Source: Sphingomonas gellani
GTDB taxonomy: Bacteria; Pseudomonadota; Alphaproteobacteria; Sphingomonadales; Sphingomonadaceae
Assembly: GCF_900110035.1 (NCBI RefSeq)
Contig: NZ_FOCF01000001.1
Location: forward strand, 682,001 to 746,000
DNA length: 64,000 nucleotides
Direction: 5' to 3'
Every line of letters starts with the position of its first letter. Position 1 is the stretch's first letter. A program made the position numbers and the translations under genes. Under the pieces are notes generated by a model. It saw only the letters and a list, made by a program, of their open reading frames with translations, was not told where the DNA came from and searched no databases. Of the stretch, positions 7,485 through 17,500 are shown piece by piece.

Positions 7485-8030
7485 ATGGGGGAAATGAGCG
7501 CGGAGCCGTCGATGGAGGAAATCCTGTCCTCCATCAAAAGGATCATCGCGGAAGAGGGCGATCCGCCTGGACGTCCCCGTCGTGCCGCACGCCCGGTGCA
7601 GGCGTCCTCCGCGCCGCAGGACACGGTGCAAGAGGCGCGTGTCGAGCCAAGCGTGCTGGAGCTGGACACCCCCGTGTCCGCTGCCCTGCGCCCTGCTGAG
7701 CCGCCCCGTCTCGTCGAGCCTACGAGGCCCCTCGATGCGCCCCGTCCCGCGGATCCACCTCGTCCCGCAGAAGCTGCGGTTGCGGACCCGTCTCCGGCGG
7801 AAGCGGGTGAGACCATCCTGTCCCGCCAGGCGGCAGAAGCGACACGGGGCTCGTTGGACGTTCTCAGCAAGCTGGTGACCAAGCCCGAACCCGGCACCGA
7901 CGGCACGCTGGAGGGACTGGTCCGCGAGATGCTCCGTCCGGTCTTGCGCGAATGGCTGGATACGCACTTGCCGGGCATGGTGGAGACGATGGTGGCCCGA
8001 GAGATTGCAAAGATCACGGGTCAGGCCTGA
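7485..8030 (+). CDS. popZ: PopZ-like polar organizing protein (DUF2497)
   Basis: A 181-residue protein with the layout of the Caulobacter cell-pole hub protein PopZ, which self-assembles at poles and tethers the ParB-origin complex and signalling proteins. It has a short N-terminal helix (SMEEILSSIKRIIAEEG, residues 9-25), a long disordered, proline- and acid-rich linker (repeated PRPADPPRPAEAA-type stretches) and a C-terminal oligomerisation region (TLEGLVREMLRPVLREWLDTHLPGMVETMV...). In Caulobacter, popZ also sits next to valS, and valS is next here. ATG 7485 is used (AGAGGG upstream); ATG 7494 is possible. The sequence of the linker is not conserved in the family, so similarity rests on the two ends and context. 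Confidence 0.88.
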   Translation: MGEMSAEPSMEEILSSIKRIIAEEGDPPGRPRRAARPVQASSAPQDTVQEARVEPSVLELDTPVSAALRPAEPPRLVEPTRPLDAPRPADPPRPAEAAVADPSPAEAGETILSRQAAEATRGSLDVLSKLVTKPEPGTDGTLEGLVREMLRPVLREWLDTHLPGMVETMVAREIAKITGQA

Positions 8031-8205
8031 GGCGCTCGATCGGGCGTGGCTGAGATTCTAAGGCGTCCGTCGTTGAACGGAGGTTGGCGTCTGCCAATGC
8101 GGTAAGCCCGGTCCAAGGCATAGACGCGGTGCCGACGCACGCAACTCCGCTAGCCCTGTGCGTCAGGGGGTGACGGCCGCCGACTCGCCCGGCTAAGGGA
8201 CGCGC

Positions 8206-10830
8206 ATGAGCGAGCTTCCCAAGACCTTCGACCCCGCCGCCATCGAATCCCGCTGGTACGATCATTGGGAGCGCAACGGCCTGTTCCGGCCGGAGCGTGC
8301 GGGCGCGGAGCCGTGGACGATCGTCAACCCGCCGCCCAACGTGACCGGCAACCTCCATATCGGCCACGCACTCGACAACACGCTTCAGGACATCCTGACC
8401 CGCCACGCGCGTTTGAAGGGCAAGGACGCGCTGTGGGTGGTCGGCACCGACCATGCCGGCATCGCCACACAGATGGTGGTTGAGCGGCAGATGGCGCTGC
8501 AACAGCAGAAGCGGACCGACCTGTCGCGCGAGGACTTCGTCGCGAAGGTCTGGGAGTGGAAGGCGGAAAGCGGCGGGCAGATCACCCGTCAGTTGCGGCG
8601 GCTCGGCTGCTCCATGGATTGGGCGAACGAGCGCTTCACCATGGACGACGGCTTCAGCCGCGCGGTGCTGAAGGTCTTCGTCGACCTGCACAAGCGCGGC
8701 CTGTTGTACCGCGACAAGCGGCTGGTGAACTGGGACCCGGGGCTCGGCACCGCGATCAGCGATCTCGAGGTGGAAACGCGCGAGGAAAAGGGCGGCTTCT
8801 GGCACCTGCGCTATCCGCTGGCCGATGGTTCGGGTGCGATCTCCGTCGCGACGACGCGTCCCGAAACCATGCTGGCCGACATGGCGGTCGCGGTTCATCC
8901 CGATGACGAACGCTATCGCGCGCTGATCGGGAAACAGGTGCGGTTGCCGATCACCGGCCGTCTGATCCCCATCGTCGCCGACGAGCATGCCGATCCCGAA
9001 CTGGGCTCCGGCGCGGTGAAGATCACGCCCGGCCACGACTTCAACGATTTCGAGGTCGGGCGCCGCGCCGGTATCGAGGCGCGCGACATGCTCAACATGC
9101 TCGGCCCCAAGGCTGAAATCGTGCAGACGGCCGACGGGTTGATCCCCGCCGATCTGCTAGGCGTGGACCGGTCGCAAGCGCGGCAGCGGATCGTCGAGCG
9201 GCTGGAGGCCGATGGCGTTCTGGAGCGCGTCGAGGAACGCGTGATCCAGCGTCCCTATGGCGACCGCTCCGGCGTGGTGATCGAGCCGTGGCTGACCGAC
9301 CAATGGTATGTCGATGCGGCAACCCTGGCGAAGCCGGCGATCGAGGCGGTGCGCGACGGCCGCATTCGCCTGGTGCCGAAAAGCTGGGAGAAGACCTTCT
9401 TCAACTGGATGGACAACATCCAGCCCTGGTGCGTGTCACGCCAGCTATGGTGGGGGCACCGCATTCCCGCGTGGTTCGCCGAGGATACCCGCATCTTCGT
9501 TGCAGAGACAGAGGAAGAGGCGCAGGCGGCGGCCGGCGCAGATACCGTGCTGGTCCGCGACCCCGACGTCCTCGACACCTGGTTCTCGTCCGCGCTGTGG
9601 CCGTTCGCAACGCTCGGCTGGCCCGACGACACGGACCCGACATTGGGTGGCCGCTATCCCAACGACGTGCTGATCTCCGGTTTCGACATCCTGTTCTTCT
9701 GGGATGCGCGGATGATGATGCAGGGCATGCAGTTCATGGAAGATGTGCCCTTCAAGACGCTGTATCTGCACGGCCTTGTCCGCGCGGCGGACGGCGCCAA
9801 GATGTCAAAGTCGAAGGGCAACACGGTCGATCCGATCGGCCTGATCGACCGCTACGGGGCCGACGCGCTGCGCTTCTTCATGGCGGCCATGGAAAGCCAG
9901 GGCCGCGACATCAAGATGGATGATCGCCGGGTCGAGGGGTATCGCAACTTCGCGACGAAGCTGTGGAACGCCGCGCGCTTCTGCCAGGCGAATGGCATCG
10001 GCGGGGCGGCGACACTCGACGCGCCGGAGGCGACGCTGGCGGTCAACAAGTGGATCGTGGCGGAGTGCGTCCGCGCGATCCAGTCCGTCGACCTGGCCCT
10101 TGCGGACTATCGCTTCGACGCCGCGGCCAATGCGGCGTATCAATTCGTCTGGAGCCGCTTCTGCGACTGGTACCTCGAGTTGATCAAGGGCCAGATCGAT
10201 GACGAGACAAAGGCCGTCGCCGGCTGGGTCCTCGACCAGATCCTGGTCATGCTGCATCCCTTCATGCCGTTCATCACCGAGGAACTGTGGCACGCCATGG
10301 CGGCCCGCGACCACGACCTGATCGTGGCACATTGGCCACAGGCGGATGCTCGCAGCCTCGATCCTGCCGCCGAGGCCGAGATCGACTGGCTGATCCGGTT
10401 GGTGGGTGAGGTACGCGCGGCGCGGACGGAGCTGAACGTGCCACCGGGTGCGCGGCTGCCGATGCACCTGCGCGGGGCGGGCGAGGGCACGTTGGCGCGG
10501 ATCGAGCGACAGCGCCCGGCAATCGCTCGGGTGGCGCGCGTCGATGTGGCCGATGGCGACGTGACCGGCGGCGCGGCACAGGTCGTCGTGGATGAGGCGA
10601 CGTTCGTGCTGCCTTTGGAAGGTGTGATCGACCTGGGCGCGGAGCGTGCCCGGCTGGCCAAGGCCATCGCGGCGACGGAGAAAGAGCGGGATGGCCTGGC
10701 CAGTCGCCTGAACAATCCGAGCTTCGTCGAGCGTGCCAAGCCGGATGCGGTGGAGAAGGCGCGTGCCGATCACGCCGACAAGGCGGCCGAGGCGGAGCGG
10801 CTGACCGCCGCGTTGGCACGGCTCGGGTAG
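8206..10830 (+). CDS. valS: Valyl-tRNA synthetase
   Basis: Class I aminoacyl-tRNA synthetase that charges tRNA-Val and edits mis-activated threonine. The 874 residues contain the HIGH motif at 51-54 ([12 protein letters not shown]), the CP1 editing domain ([33 protein letters not shown]), the WCISRQ-type segment [11 protein letters not shown], the KMSKS loop at 532-536 and the C-terminal anticodon-binding domain. A terminal coiled coil begins at about residue 810 ([14 protein letters not shown]...[15 protein letters not shown]), a hallmark of ValRS. It is preceded by popZ with 175 bp between them that hold no obvious gene. Confidence 0.98.
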   Translation: MSELPKTFDPAAIESRWYDHWERNGLFRPERAGAEPWTIVNPPPNVTGNLHIGHALDNTLQDILTRHARLKGKDALWVVGTDHAGIATQMVVERQMALQQQKRTDLSREDFVAKVWEWKAESGGQITRQLRRLGCSMDWANERFTMDDGFSRAVLKVFVDLHKRGLLYRDKRLVNWDPGLGTAISDLEVETREEKGGFWHLRYPLADGSGAISVATTRPETMLADMAVAVHPDDERYRALIGKQVRLPITGRLIPIVADEHADPELGSGAVKITPGHDFNDFEVGRRAGIEARDMLNMLGPKAEIVQTADGLIPADLLGVDRSQARQRIVERLEADGVLERVEERVIQRPYGDRSGVVIEPWLTDQWYVDAATLAKPAIEAVRDGRIRLVPKSWEKTFFNWMDNIQPWCVSRQLWWGHRIPAWFAEDTRIFVAETEEEAQAAAGADTVLVRDPDVLDTWFSSALWPFATLGWPDDTDPTLGGRYPNDVLISGFDILFFWDARMMMQGMQFMEDVPFKTLYLHGLVRAADGAKMSKSKGNTVDPIGLIDRYGADALRFFMAAMESQGRDIKMDDRRVEGYRNFATKLWNAARFCQANGIGGAATLDAPEATLAVNKWIVAECVRAIQSVDLALADYRFDAAANAAYQFVWSRFCDWYLELIKGQIDDETKAVAGWVLDQILVMLHPFMPFITEELWHAMAARDHDLIVAHWPQADARSLDPAAEAEIDWLIRLVGEVRAARTELNVPPGARLPMHLRGAGEGTLARIERQRPAIARVARVDVADGDVTGGAAQVVVDEATFVLPLEGVIDLGAERARLAKAIAATEKERDGLASRLNNPSFVERAKPDAVEKARADHADKAAEAERLTAALARLG

Positions 10831-10933
10831 CGACGGTCCGTTCAGGCCCGGCGTGCAGCCTCGCGCTGCCGCCGTTCATGCGAACCGAGCAGCCGCAGCC
10901 TAACGGCAGTAATCAAAGTGGATCGCCCACACA

Positions 10934-10998
10934 TAAAGACGCCCGGACCTGACGGTCCGGACGTCCTCCGGCGCCTGGAAAAGGGAGCAACAGGCGCC
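10934..10998 (-). terminator. Double hairpin terminator of the Hsp20 gene
   Basis: Past the Hsp20 stop, reading the minus strand, an 8-bp stem (CAGGCGCC arms at 10991-10998 and 10970-10977, 13-nt loop) is followed by a perfect 7-bp stem with a 4-nt loop (CCGGACC-GTCA-GGTCCGG, 10960-10943) and then GCGTCTTT. The second hairpin looks like the intrinsic terminator. No good terminator for valS was seen in 10831-10933. Confidence 0.7.
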
Positions 10999-11005
10999 GG
11001 AACGG

Positions 11006-11485
11006 TTAGGCGGCTTGAGCGCCACCGGTATCGACCGCGTCGTTATCGACAGCGGTGAGGGGAGCGCCGGTTTTGATCGCGATCGTCTTCGGCTTCATCG
11101 CCTCCGGCACTTCGCGAACCAGATCGATGACCAGGAGACCATCGTTCAGCCGCGCATCCTCGACGAAGACGAAGTCGGCCAGCTCGAACCGACGCTCGAA
11201 ACTGCGGTTGGCGATGCCGACGTGCAGGAACGACTGATTCGCCTGGGACTTTTCGTCCTTGCGGCCCGCAACCAGCAACAGGTTCTGCTGCGCGGTGATC
11301 TCTATCTCTTCACGTGAGAAGCCTGCGACGGCGAGGGTGATGCGGTAACGATCCTCCGCCAGACGCTCCAGGTTGAACGGCGGATAGTTCTCGGCCGTGG
11401 CACCGCGCGCATTGGTTTCGAGCATGTCGAACAAGCGGTCGAAGCCGATAGTGGAGCGGCGATAAGGGGTAAGGTCCAGACGCAT
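11006..11485 (-). CDS. Small heat-shock protein, Hsp20/IbpA family
   Basis: ATP-independent holdase chaperone of the alpha-crystallin family, 159 residues. ATG 11485 is chosen because GGAGGA is 6-7 bases upstream; the longer frame to 11740 would translate a structured leader. The N-terminus (MRLDLTPYRRSTIGFDRLFDML) is the class A sHSP start. The alpha-crystallin domain spans about 35-125, with NLERLAEDRYRITLAVAGF, EIEITAQQNLLLVAGRK, FLHVGIANRSFERRFELADFV and a DGLLVIDLVREVPE end. The IxI-type C-terminal motif appears as KTIAI. The 5' leader resembles a ROSE RNA thermometer, and a heat-shock-type promoter may lie upstream. Confidence 0.95.
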   Translation of the reverse strand: MRLDLTPYRRSTIGFDRLFDMLETNARGATAENYPPFNLERLAEDRYRITLAVAGFSREEIEITAQQNLLLVAGRKDEKSQANQSFLHVGIANRSFERRFELADFVFVEDARLNDGLLVIDLVREVPEAMKPKTIAIKTGAPLTAVDNDAVDTGGAQAA

Positions 11486-11487
11486 AT

Positions 11488-11567
11488 CAAATCCTCCGAT
11501 GAGCGAATTGAAGTCAGTCGGCATCCGACGTGCGCGATGCCGGCGTACGGCCCGATTGCGGCGCCGT
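11488..11567 (-). promoter_or_regulatory. ROSE-like RNA thermometer in Hsp20 leader
   Basis: The leader immediately before the Hsp20 ATG can form three successive hairpins on the minus strand. One lies at 11567-11547 (ACGGC...GCCGT around CCG-CAAT-CGG) and one at 11529-11517 (GTCGG-ATG-CCGAC). The last, at 11510-11488, pairs the Shine-Dalgarno GGAGGA with TTCGCT. The UYGCU sequence opposite the SD, leaving a G-G opposition, is the hallmark of ROSE elements known from alphaproteobacterial small heat-shock genes. Heating would melt the last hairpin and free the ribosome site. Visible as sequence and pairing; function is inferred from the family. Confidence 0.72.
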
Positions 11568-11575
11568 ATGGATAA

Positions 11576-11605
11576 GGATTTGGTGACGTCGCTGGCGGCT
11601 TCAAG
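11576..11605 (-). promoter_or_regulatory. Candidate heat-shock (RpoH) promoter of Hsp20 gene
   Basis: On the minus strand CTTGAA (11605-11600) resembles a sigma-32 -35 element and CCAAATCC (11583-11576) is a weak match to its -10 element, 16 bp apart. Transcription would begin just before the first leader hairpin, which fits a thermometer leader of about 85 nt. The -10 is poor, so this is tentative. Confidence 0.35.
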
Positions 11606-12048
11606 GGGGCAAGACCCGCCGACCGCCGCGATGATAAGGCCCTGTTCAGATCGCAGTGCTATGACACGTATCAGGAAGGGGTGACCGATCCTCCGGCGGG
11701 TGTCTGGAAGCTCCCGCGCCGGTCCGGCGACCCCTTCCACCCCGACGCCTCCTCAGAAACGGCAAACGCCCGGACCGTTACCGATCCGGGCGCCTGCGTG
11801 ACGATTGCTCGTCAGCCCCCTTTGTGTGTCGCCGCTCCACGCCTTTGCGGCGGAGCTGGCGACTGGTCCCCGAACCACGGCCGTTGCCTGTGTGCCAGTG
11901 ATTGTCTGGCTACGGATTTGCGCCCGGTTTGTCATCCGGCATGTGGCCCACTTGCGACGATTGCGGCCCGGATGTGACAGTCGCGCAACACCGCACCGCG
12001 CGGGCGGCGTGCTTGCGCGCGAAGCAGTCCCTTCGTACAGCGCGGGCC
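11606..12048. other. Structured non-coding stretch between Hsp20 and lolC
   Basis: This stretch has no gene I can support. It contains a series of inverted repeats: GGAAGGGGT/ACCCCTTCC (11674-11682 and 11730-11738); CGCCCGGA/TCCGGGCG (11767-11774 and 11785-11792), followed on the minus strand by TTTGCCGTTT; TGACGA/TCGTCA (11799-11814), followed on the plus strand by GCCCCCTTT; GTCGCCGCTCC/GGAGC-T-GGCGAC (11828-11863); GCCAG/CTGGC (11894-11910); and GTCATCCGG/CCGGA-TG-TGAC (11931-11978). It may be a long lolC leader or hold one or more small RNA genes. It does not show tmRNA, RNase P or SRP RNA signatures that I recognise. A 60-codon minus-strand frame here (11753-11935) looks random. Confidence 0.4.
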
Positions 12049-13299
12049 ATGATCCTTTCCCGCTACGAACGGATGGTTGCCAAGCGCTACCTGCTGCCCG
12101 GCAAGGGGGAACGCTTCATTGTCCTTGTCGCGGGGTTCAGCCTGGGCGCGGTGATGCTTGGCGTCGCGGCGCTCGTCATCGTGATGAGTGTCATGAACGG
12201 TTTTCGCGCGGAGCTGTTCGACAAGATCGTGGGCCTGAACGGCCATGCGGTCATCCAGGGTATCGGCGGACGCCTGCCCGATTGGCGGCAGGTGGTGGCC
12301 GACGCCCGCGCCACCCCGGGCGTCACAAGTGCGGTGCCGCTGATCGACCAGCCGCTGTTCACCACTTTCAACGGCCGCAGCGAAGCGATCCTGGTCCGCG
12401 GCATGCGGATGCAGGACATCCGCGACAACGCCAACCTGACCGGCAAGGTGGTCGCCGGCTCCCTGTCCGCGCTCAGCCCGGGCAGCAACCGCATCGCTAT
12501 CGGGTCTCGCCTGGCAGAAGCGTTGGGCGCCGACGTCGGGTCGGAAATCACGATCATCAACCCGCAAGGACCCGCGACACCGTTCGGTACGGTGCCCCGT
12601 TATGTCAGCTACACCGTGGCGGCGATCTTCGAGATAGGCGTGTACGATTACGACAAGGCGTATGTCATCATGCCGATCGAGGACGCACAGACGCTGCTGC
12701 TCCTCGGCGACACGGTGAGCATGGTGGAGGTGAACACCACAAACGCCGACCGCGTGCAGCAGATCCTGGCGCCGCTGGGACCGAAGCTGGGCGGCCGCGC
12801 GATCATCGCCGACTGGCGCACCATGAACGCGCAGCTGTTCGAGGCGCTTGCCGTGGAGCGCGTCGCGATGTTCACCGTGCTGTGCATCATCATCCTGGTG
12901 GCGGCGTTCAACATCGCGTCCTCGCTCATCATGCTGGTGCGGGCAAAGACGCGGGACATCGCCATCCTGCGCACGATGGGGGCGACGCGCGGCGCGATGA
13001 TGCGCATCTTCATGACGGTCGGCACCAGTATAGGCGTGCTGGGAACGCTGGCCGGGCTGCTGCTCGGCTTCGTGTTCCTGTTCTATCGGCAGGGGGTGGT
13101 GAACTTCGTCCAGTTCGTCACGGGTCAGAACCTGTGGGATCCCTCGATCCGCTACCTGACCGAGTTGCCGTCCAAGACGGACCCGTTTGAGGTGACGCTG
13201 ATCGTCGCGATGTCGCTGCTCTTCTCCTTCCTCGCCACGCTGTACCCGGCGTGGAAGGCGGCCAGCACCGATCCGGTCCAGGTGCTGCGTTATGAATGA
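12049..13299 (+). CDS. lolC: Lipoprotein-releasing ABC transporter permease LolC/E
   Basis: Inner-membrane permease of the Lol system that lifts outer-membrane lipoproteins out of the inner membrane and passes them to LolA. The 416-residue protein begins [15 protein letters not shown] at ATG 12049. It has the typical topology: one N-terminal helix ([30 protein letters not shown]), a periplasmic domain of about 220 residues (starting [10 protein letters not shown]), and three C-terminal helices in the FtsX-like domain ([29 protein letters not shown], then the [11 protein letters not shown] loop and two more). It ends [12 protein letters not shown], as in the LolC/E family. lolD overlaps its end by 8 bp. 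Only one permease gene is present, so it probably acts as a homodimer-like LolF/LolC unit. Confidence 0.95.
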   Translation: MILSRYERMVAKRYLLPGKGERFIVLVAGFSLGAVMLGVAALVIVMSVMNGFRAELFDKIVGLNGHAVIQGIGGRLPDWRQVVADARATPGVTSAVPLIDQPLFTTFNGRSEAILVRGMRMQDIRDNANLTGKVVAGSLSALSPGSNRIAIGSRLAEALGADVGSEITIINPQGPATPFGTVPRYVSYTVAAIFEIGVYDYDKAYVIMPIEDAQTLLLLGDTVSMVEVNTTNADRVQQILAPLGPKLGGRAIIADWRTMNAQLFEALAVERVAMFTVLCIIILVAAFNIASSLIMLVRAKTRDIAILRTMGATRGAMMRIFMTVGTSIGVLGTLAGLLLGFVFLFYRQGVVNFVQFVTGQNLWDPSIRYLTELPSKTDPFEVTLIVAMSLLFSFLATLYPAWKAASTDPVQVLRYE

Positions 13300-13966
13300 A
13301 GCGGTTCTCGAAACGCGGGGGCTGGCGCGCAGCTTCACCCAGGGCGACCAGACGATCGACGTCCTGCGCGGCGTAGACCTGACCATTGCGCCGGGTGAGA
13401 TCGTTGCGCTGCTCGGCCCATCCGGCTCCGGCAAGTCGACGCTGCTCCAGGCGGTCGGGTTGCTGGAGGGTGGCTTTTCCGGCTCGATCCGCATTGTCGG
13501 GGAAGAAGCGGCGCAGCTGGACGCGGGGCAGCGTACCGCGATGCGCCGCGATCGGCTCGGTTTCGTCTATCAGTTCCATCACCTGCTGCCCGATTTCAGC
13601 GCGGTCGAGAACGTCGTGCTGCCGCAACTGGTGCACGGTGACGAGCCGGCCGCCGCCACCCGCCGCGCGGAGGGACTGCTGGAAGCGCTGGGCGTCGGCC
13701 ACCGCCTGCATCATCGACCGAGCCAGCTGTCCGGCGGCGAGCAGCAGCGCGTCGCCGTGGCCCGTGCGCTTGCCAACCGGCCGCCGCTGATCCTGGCGGA
13801 CGAGCCGACCGGCAATCTGGACGAGCATACCGCAGACATTGTCCTGGCCGAGTTCCTGCGCCTGGTGCGCGAGGAAGGATCGGCCGCGTTGATCGCCACG
13901 CATAACGAGCGTCTGGCCAGCCGCATGGATCGCATGCTGCGGCTGCACGAGGGGCTGCTGCAATAA
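13292..13966 (+). CDS. lolD: Lipoprotein-releasing ABC transporter ATPase LolD
   Basis: Cytoplasmic ATPase that powers the LolC permease. The 224 residues show Walker A GPSGSGKS (42-49), the Q-loop region around [18 protein letters not shown] (a LolD-typical sequence), the signature [15 protein letters not shown] from residue 146, Walker [13 protein letters not shown] and the switch His in ATHNE. The ATG lies inside the end of lolC, so the two are translationally coupled and form one operon; glutathione peroxidase follows 16 bp downstream and may be co-transcribed. Confidence 0.96.
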   Translation: MNEAVLETRGLARSFTQGDQTIDVLRGVDLTIAPGEIVALLGPSGSGKSTLLQAVGLLEGGFSGSIRIVGEEAAQLDAGQRTAMRRDRLGFVYQFHHLLPDFSAVENVVLPQLVHGDEPAAATRRAEGLLEALGVGHRLHHRPSQLSGGEQQRVAVARALANRPPLILADEPTGNLDEHTADIVLAEFLRLVREEGSAALIATHNERLASRMDRMLRLHEGLLQ

Positions 13967-13982
13967 GGGAAGGTGGGACGCC

Positions 13983-14462
13983 ATGACCCCGATCACCGAC
14001 ATGTCCGTACGGGCCGCAGATGGTGGCATGGCCAGCCTGGACACGTGGCGCGGAAAGGTGCTGCTGATCGTCAATACGGCCAGCCGCTGCGGCTTCACAC
14101 CGCAATATGAGGGGCTGGGCGCGCTGCACCGCGAATACGGCCCACGCGGGTTCGAGGTGTTGGCCTTTCCCTGCAACCAGTTCGGCGCGCAGGAGCCGGG
14201 CAGCGATGCGGAGATCGCGACCTTCTGCGCCACGACCTACGATGTCGACTTTCCGGTCTTCGCGAAGATCGACGTCAACGGCGCGCATGCCGACCCGCTG
14301 TTCGACCGGTTGAAAGCGGAGGCGCCCGGCGTGCTGGGATCGAAGGCGATCAAGTGGAACTTCACCAAATTCCTGGTGGACCGGCACGGCCGCGCGGTGA
14401 ACCGCTACGCCCCAACGACCCGCCCGGAACAGATACGCCCCGACATAGAGGCACTTCTTTAA
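13983..14462 (+). CDS. Glutathione peroxidase family protein (Cys type)
   Basis: Thiol peroxidase of the glutathione-peroxidase/BtuE family, 159 residues, cytoplasmic, reducing hydrogen or organic peroxides. The catalytic tetrad is visible: Cys36 in [15 protein letters not shown] (cysteine codon TGC, not selenocysteine), Gln70 in [10 protein letters not shown], and the Trp-Asn pair in [10 protein letters not shown] near residue 125. Cys64 in FPCNQF is the usual second conserved cysteine, and Cys79 may serve as the resolving residue; most bacterial members use thioredoxin rather than glutathione. It sits directly after lolD and 79 bp before dnaE. Confidence 0.93.
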   Translation: MTPITDMSVRAADGGMASLDTWRGKVLLIVNTASRCGFTPQYEGLGALHREYGPRGFEVLAFPCNQFGAQEPGSDAEIATFCATTYDVDFPVFAKIDVNGAHADPLFDRLKAEAPGVLGSKAIKWNFTKFLVDRHGRAVNRYAPTTRPEQIRPDIEALL

Positions 14463-14541
14463 GACCTAGGCCGATCCGCCGAACGGCCGGTCGCATCGCG
14501 CGACGGCGATGCTGGTCGAATCGGCTCAGCACGCCTAGCTA

Positions 14542-17500
14542 GTGAGGATGCCGCATTCCGGGTTCGTGCCGCTCCGCATCTTTTCGTCGTTCACCATGCT
14601 GGACGGGGCGATCGACCCGAAGGCGATCGCCAAGCAGGCGAAGAAGCTTGGCTTTCCGGCGGCGGCGCTCACCGATCGGAACGGCCTGTATGCCGCCATG
14701 GCCTTTTCCGATGCCGCCAAGAAGGACGGGGTGCAGCCGGTGATCGGCACCATGCTGTGCGTGGCGCGCCCGGACATGCCCGACGGCGTGACGCCACCGC
14801 TCGACTGGCTGGCGCTCTATGCGCAGGACGAGCAGGGGTACGACAATCTTTGCGCGCTGGTCAGCCTGTCGCATCTGGACCGGCCGATCGAGCAGCCGGC
14901 GCATGTCGACGTGTCGATGTTGCACGGGCGCACGGACGGCCTGCTGGCCTTGACCGCTGGCGGCGAGGGTGCCTTGGCCCGGCTGTTCGCGGAGGATCAG
15001 CCGGATCGCGCATACGCCTATGCCGATCGCCTGCAGGCGCTGTTCGGCGACCGGCTGTATGTCGAACTCTGCCGTCGCGGCGACCAGGTGGAGACGGCGG
15101 CGGAGGAGGCGTTGATCGACCTCGCCTATGCCCGCGGGCTGCCGCTGGTCGCGACCAACCCCTGCTGTTTCGCCGAAGGGGCGTTCGGCGAGGCGCATGA
15201 CGCCATGCTGTGCATCGCCAACTCGACCTATGTCGACAGCGAGGATCGCCCGAGAAGCTCGCCCGACGCGTGGATGAAGCCCGCCGACGCGATGCGCGCG
15301 ATGTTCGACGATCTGCCGGAGGCGATCGCCAACACCTTGGTGGTCGCGCAGCGCTGCGCGGTGATGGCGCCCAGCCGCAAGCCGATCCTGCCCAGTCTCG
15401 CCGGCGACCGCGAGGGTGAGGCGGCGATGCTGCGCGACGAGGCGCGGCGAGGCCTGGATGAGCGGCTGGCGCGGATCGAGGAACTGGGCGGTACGCCGGA
15501 TCGCGCCGCCTATGCCTCACGGCTGGATTTCGAGCTCGACGTCATCATCGGCATGGGCTTTCCGGGATATTTCCTGATCGTCGCCGACTTCATCCAATGG
15601 GCGAAATCGCACGACATTCCCGTGGGTCCGGGGCGCGGATCGGGCGCGGGATCGGTCGTCGCCTGGGCGCTGACCATCACGGATCTGGACCCGCTGGCGC
15701 TGGGATTGCTGTTCGAGCGGTTCCTGAACCCGGAACGCGTGTCCATGCCAGACTTCGACATCGACTTTTGCGAAACCCGGCGTGGCGAGGTCATCCGCTA
15801 CGTGCAGGAGAAATACGGCCGCGATCAGGTGGCGCAGATCATCACCTTCGGAAAGCTGAAGGCGCGCGCGGTGCTGAAGGACACCGGCCGCGTTCTGCAG
15901 ATGAGCTACGGCCAGGTCGACCGCTTGGCCAAGCTGGTGCCCAACCATCCCACCGATCCGTGGGACCTGAAGCGGGCGCTGAACGGCGTGCCCGAGCTGG
16001 CGCGCGAATACGCCAACGACAATCAGGTCCGCCACCTGCTGGACCTAGCGATCCAGCTGGAGGGCCTGCCGCGCCACTCCTCGACCCACGCCGCGGGTGT
16101 GGTGATCGGCGACCGCCCCTTGTCCGAACTGGTGCCCCTGTACCGCGATCCGCGGTCCGACATGCCGGTTACGCAGTTCGACATGAAATATGTCGAGGGC
16201 GCCGGATTGGTGAAGTTCGACTTTCTCGGCCTGAAGACGCTGTCCGTCTTGCAAAAGGCGGTGCGCCTGCTCGCCAAGCGTGACGTGCATGTCGACCTGT
16301 CGGCGCTGACCTGGGACGACCCGGCGGTGTACGAGCTGCTTCAGCGCGGCGACACGGTGGGCGTGTTCCAGCTGGAATCGGAGGGCATGCGCCGCACACT
16401 GTCGGCGGTGCGGCCGACCAATTTCGGCGACATCATCGCGCTGGTGTCGCTCTACCGCCCCGGCCCGATGGACAACATCCCCAGCTTCGGCCGGCGAAAG
16501 CAGGGGACGGAGGCGATCGTCTACCCGCATGCCCTGCTGGAGCCGATCCTGAACGAGACGTACGGCATCTTCGTCTATCAGGAGCAGGTGATGCAGGCCG
16601 CGCAGATCCTGGCCGGCTATTCACTGGGCGGCGCCGACCTGTTGCGCCGGGCGATGGGCAAGAAGATCAAGGCGGAGATGGACGCCCAGCGCGCCACCTT
16701 TGTCGAAGGATGCGCCAGCGCCCACGGCATCAAGGCGGCCGAGGCGAACGCGCTGTTCGACTTGATCGACAAGTTCGCCGGCTATGGCTTCAACAAGAGC
16801 CACGCCGCCGCCTACGCCTTGCTCGCTTATCAGACCGCCTGGCTGAAGGCGCATCACCCGCATGAGTTCTTCGCCGCCTCGATGTGCTTCGACATGGCAC
16901 AGACCGAAAAGCTCTCGATCTTCGTGGAGGACGCCAGGCGCGGCGCGGTGGCTGTGCTGCCGCCGTGCATCAACGCCAGCCAGGCCGAGTTCGACGTGGA
17001 GCCGCATATCCGCGATGACGGCGCCACCGGGCTGGCCGTCCGCTACGCGCTGGCCGCGCTGAAGTCGGTGGGCGAGGGGGCGATGGAGCGGCTGGTCGCG
17101 GAGCGTGACAGCCGGGGCCCCTTCAAGAGCTTGGACGACATTGCGGACCGCGTCGACCCGCGCCTGCTGAACAAGCGGCAGGTTGAAACGCTGGCTGCTG
17201 CCGGCGCCTTCGACGCGCTGGATGCCGACCGCGCCGGGGTGTGCGCCGCGGCGGAGACGATCCTGGCGGTCGCGCAGCGCACGCATGAGCAGAAGACCAG
17301 CGGGCAGGGCGGCCTGTTCGGCGGGGAAAGCCATGCCGGCGACGCGATCAAGCTGCCGCGTTCGGCCAGATGGAGCCTGGCCGAGCGGATGGAGCAGGAA
17401 AAGGAGGCGTTCGGCTTCTATTTCTCCGCGCATCCCGTCGATCGGCACGCCCATCTGGCGAAGATGCACGGCGCGCGCAGTTTCGTCAGCCTGTCCGATC

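Noticed and set aside
11486..11740. Longer N-terminus for the Hsp20 protein
   Set aside because: It would cover the hairpin leader and has no similarity to the family; ATG 11485 has a clear ribosome site.
11753..11935. 60-codon minus-strand frame between Hsp20 and lolC
   Set aside because: No ribosome site, no recognisable domain, and the stretch is dominated by inverted repeats more consistent with RNA structure.
13983..14462. Selenocysteine in glutathione peroxidase
   Set aside because: The active-site codon is TGC (Cys), not TGA, and no SECIS-like hairpin is needed.
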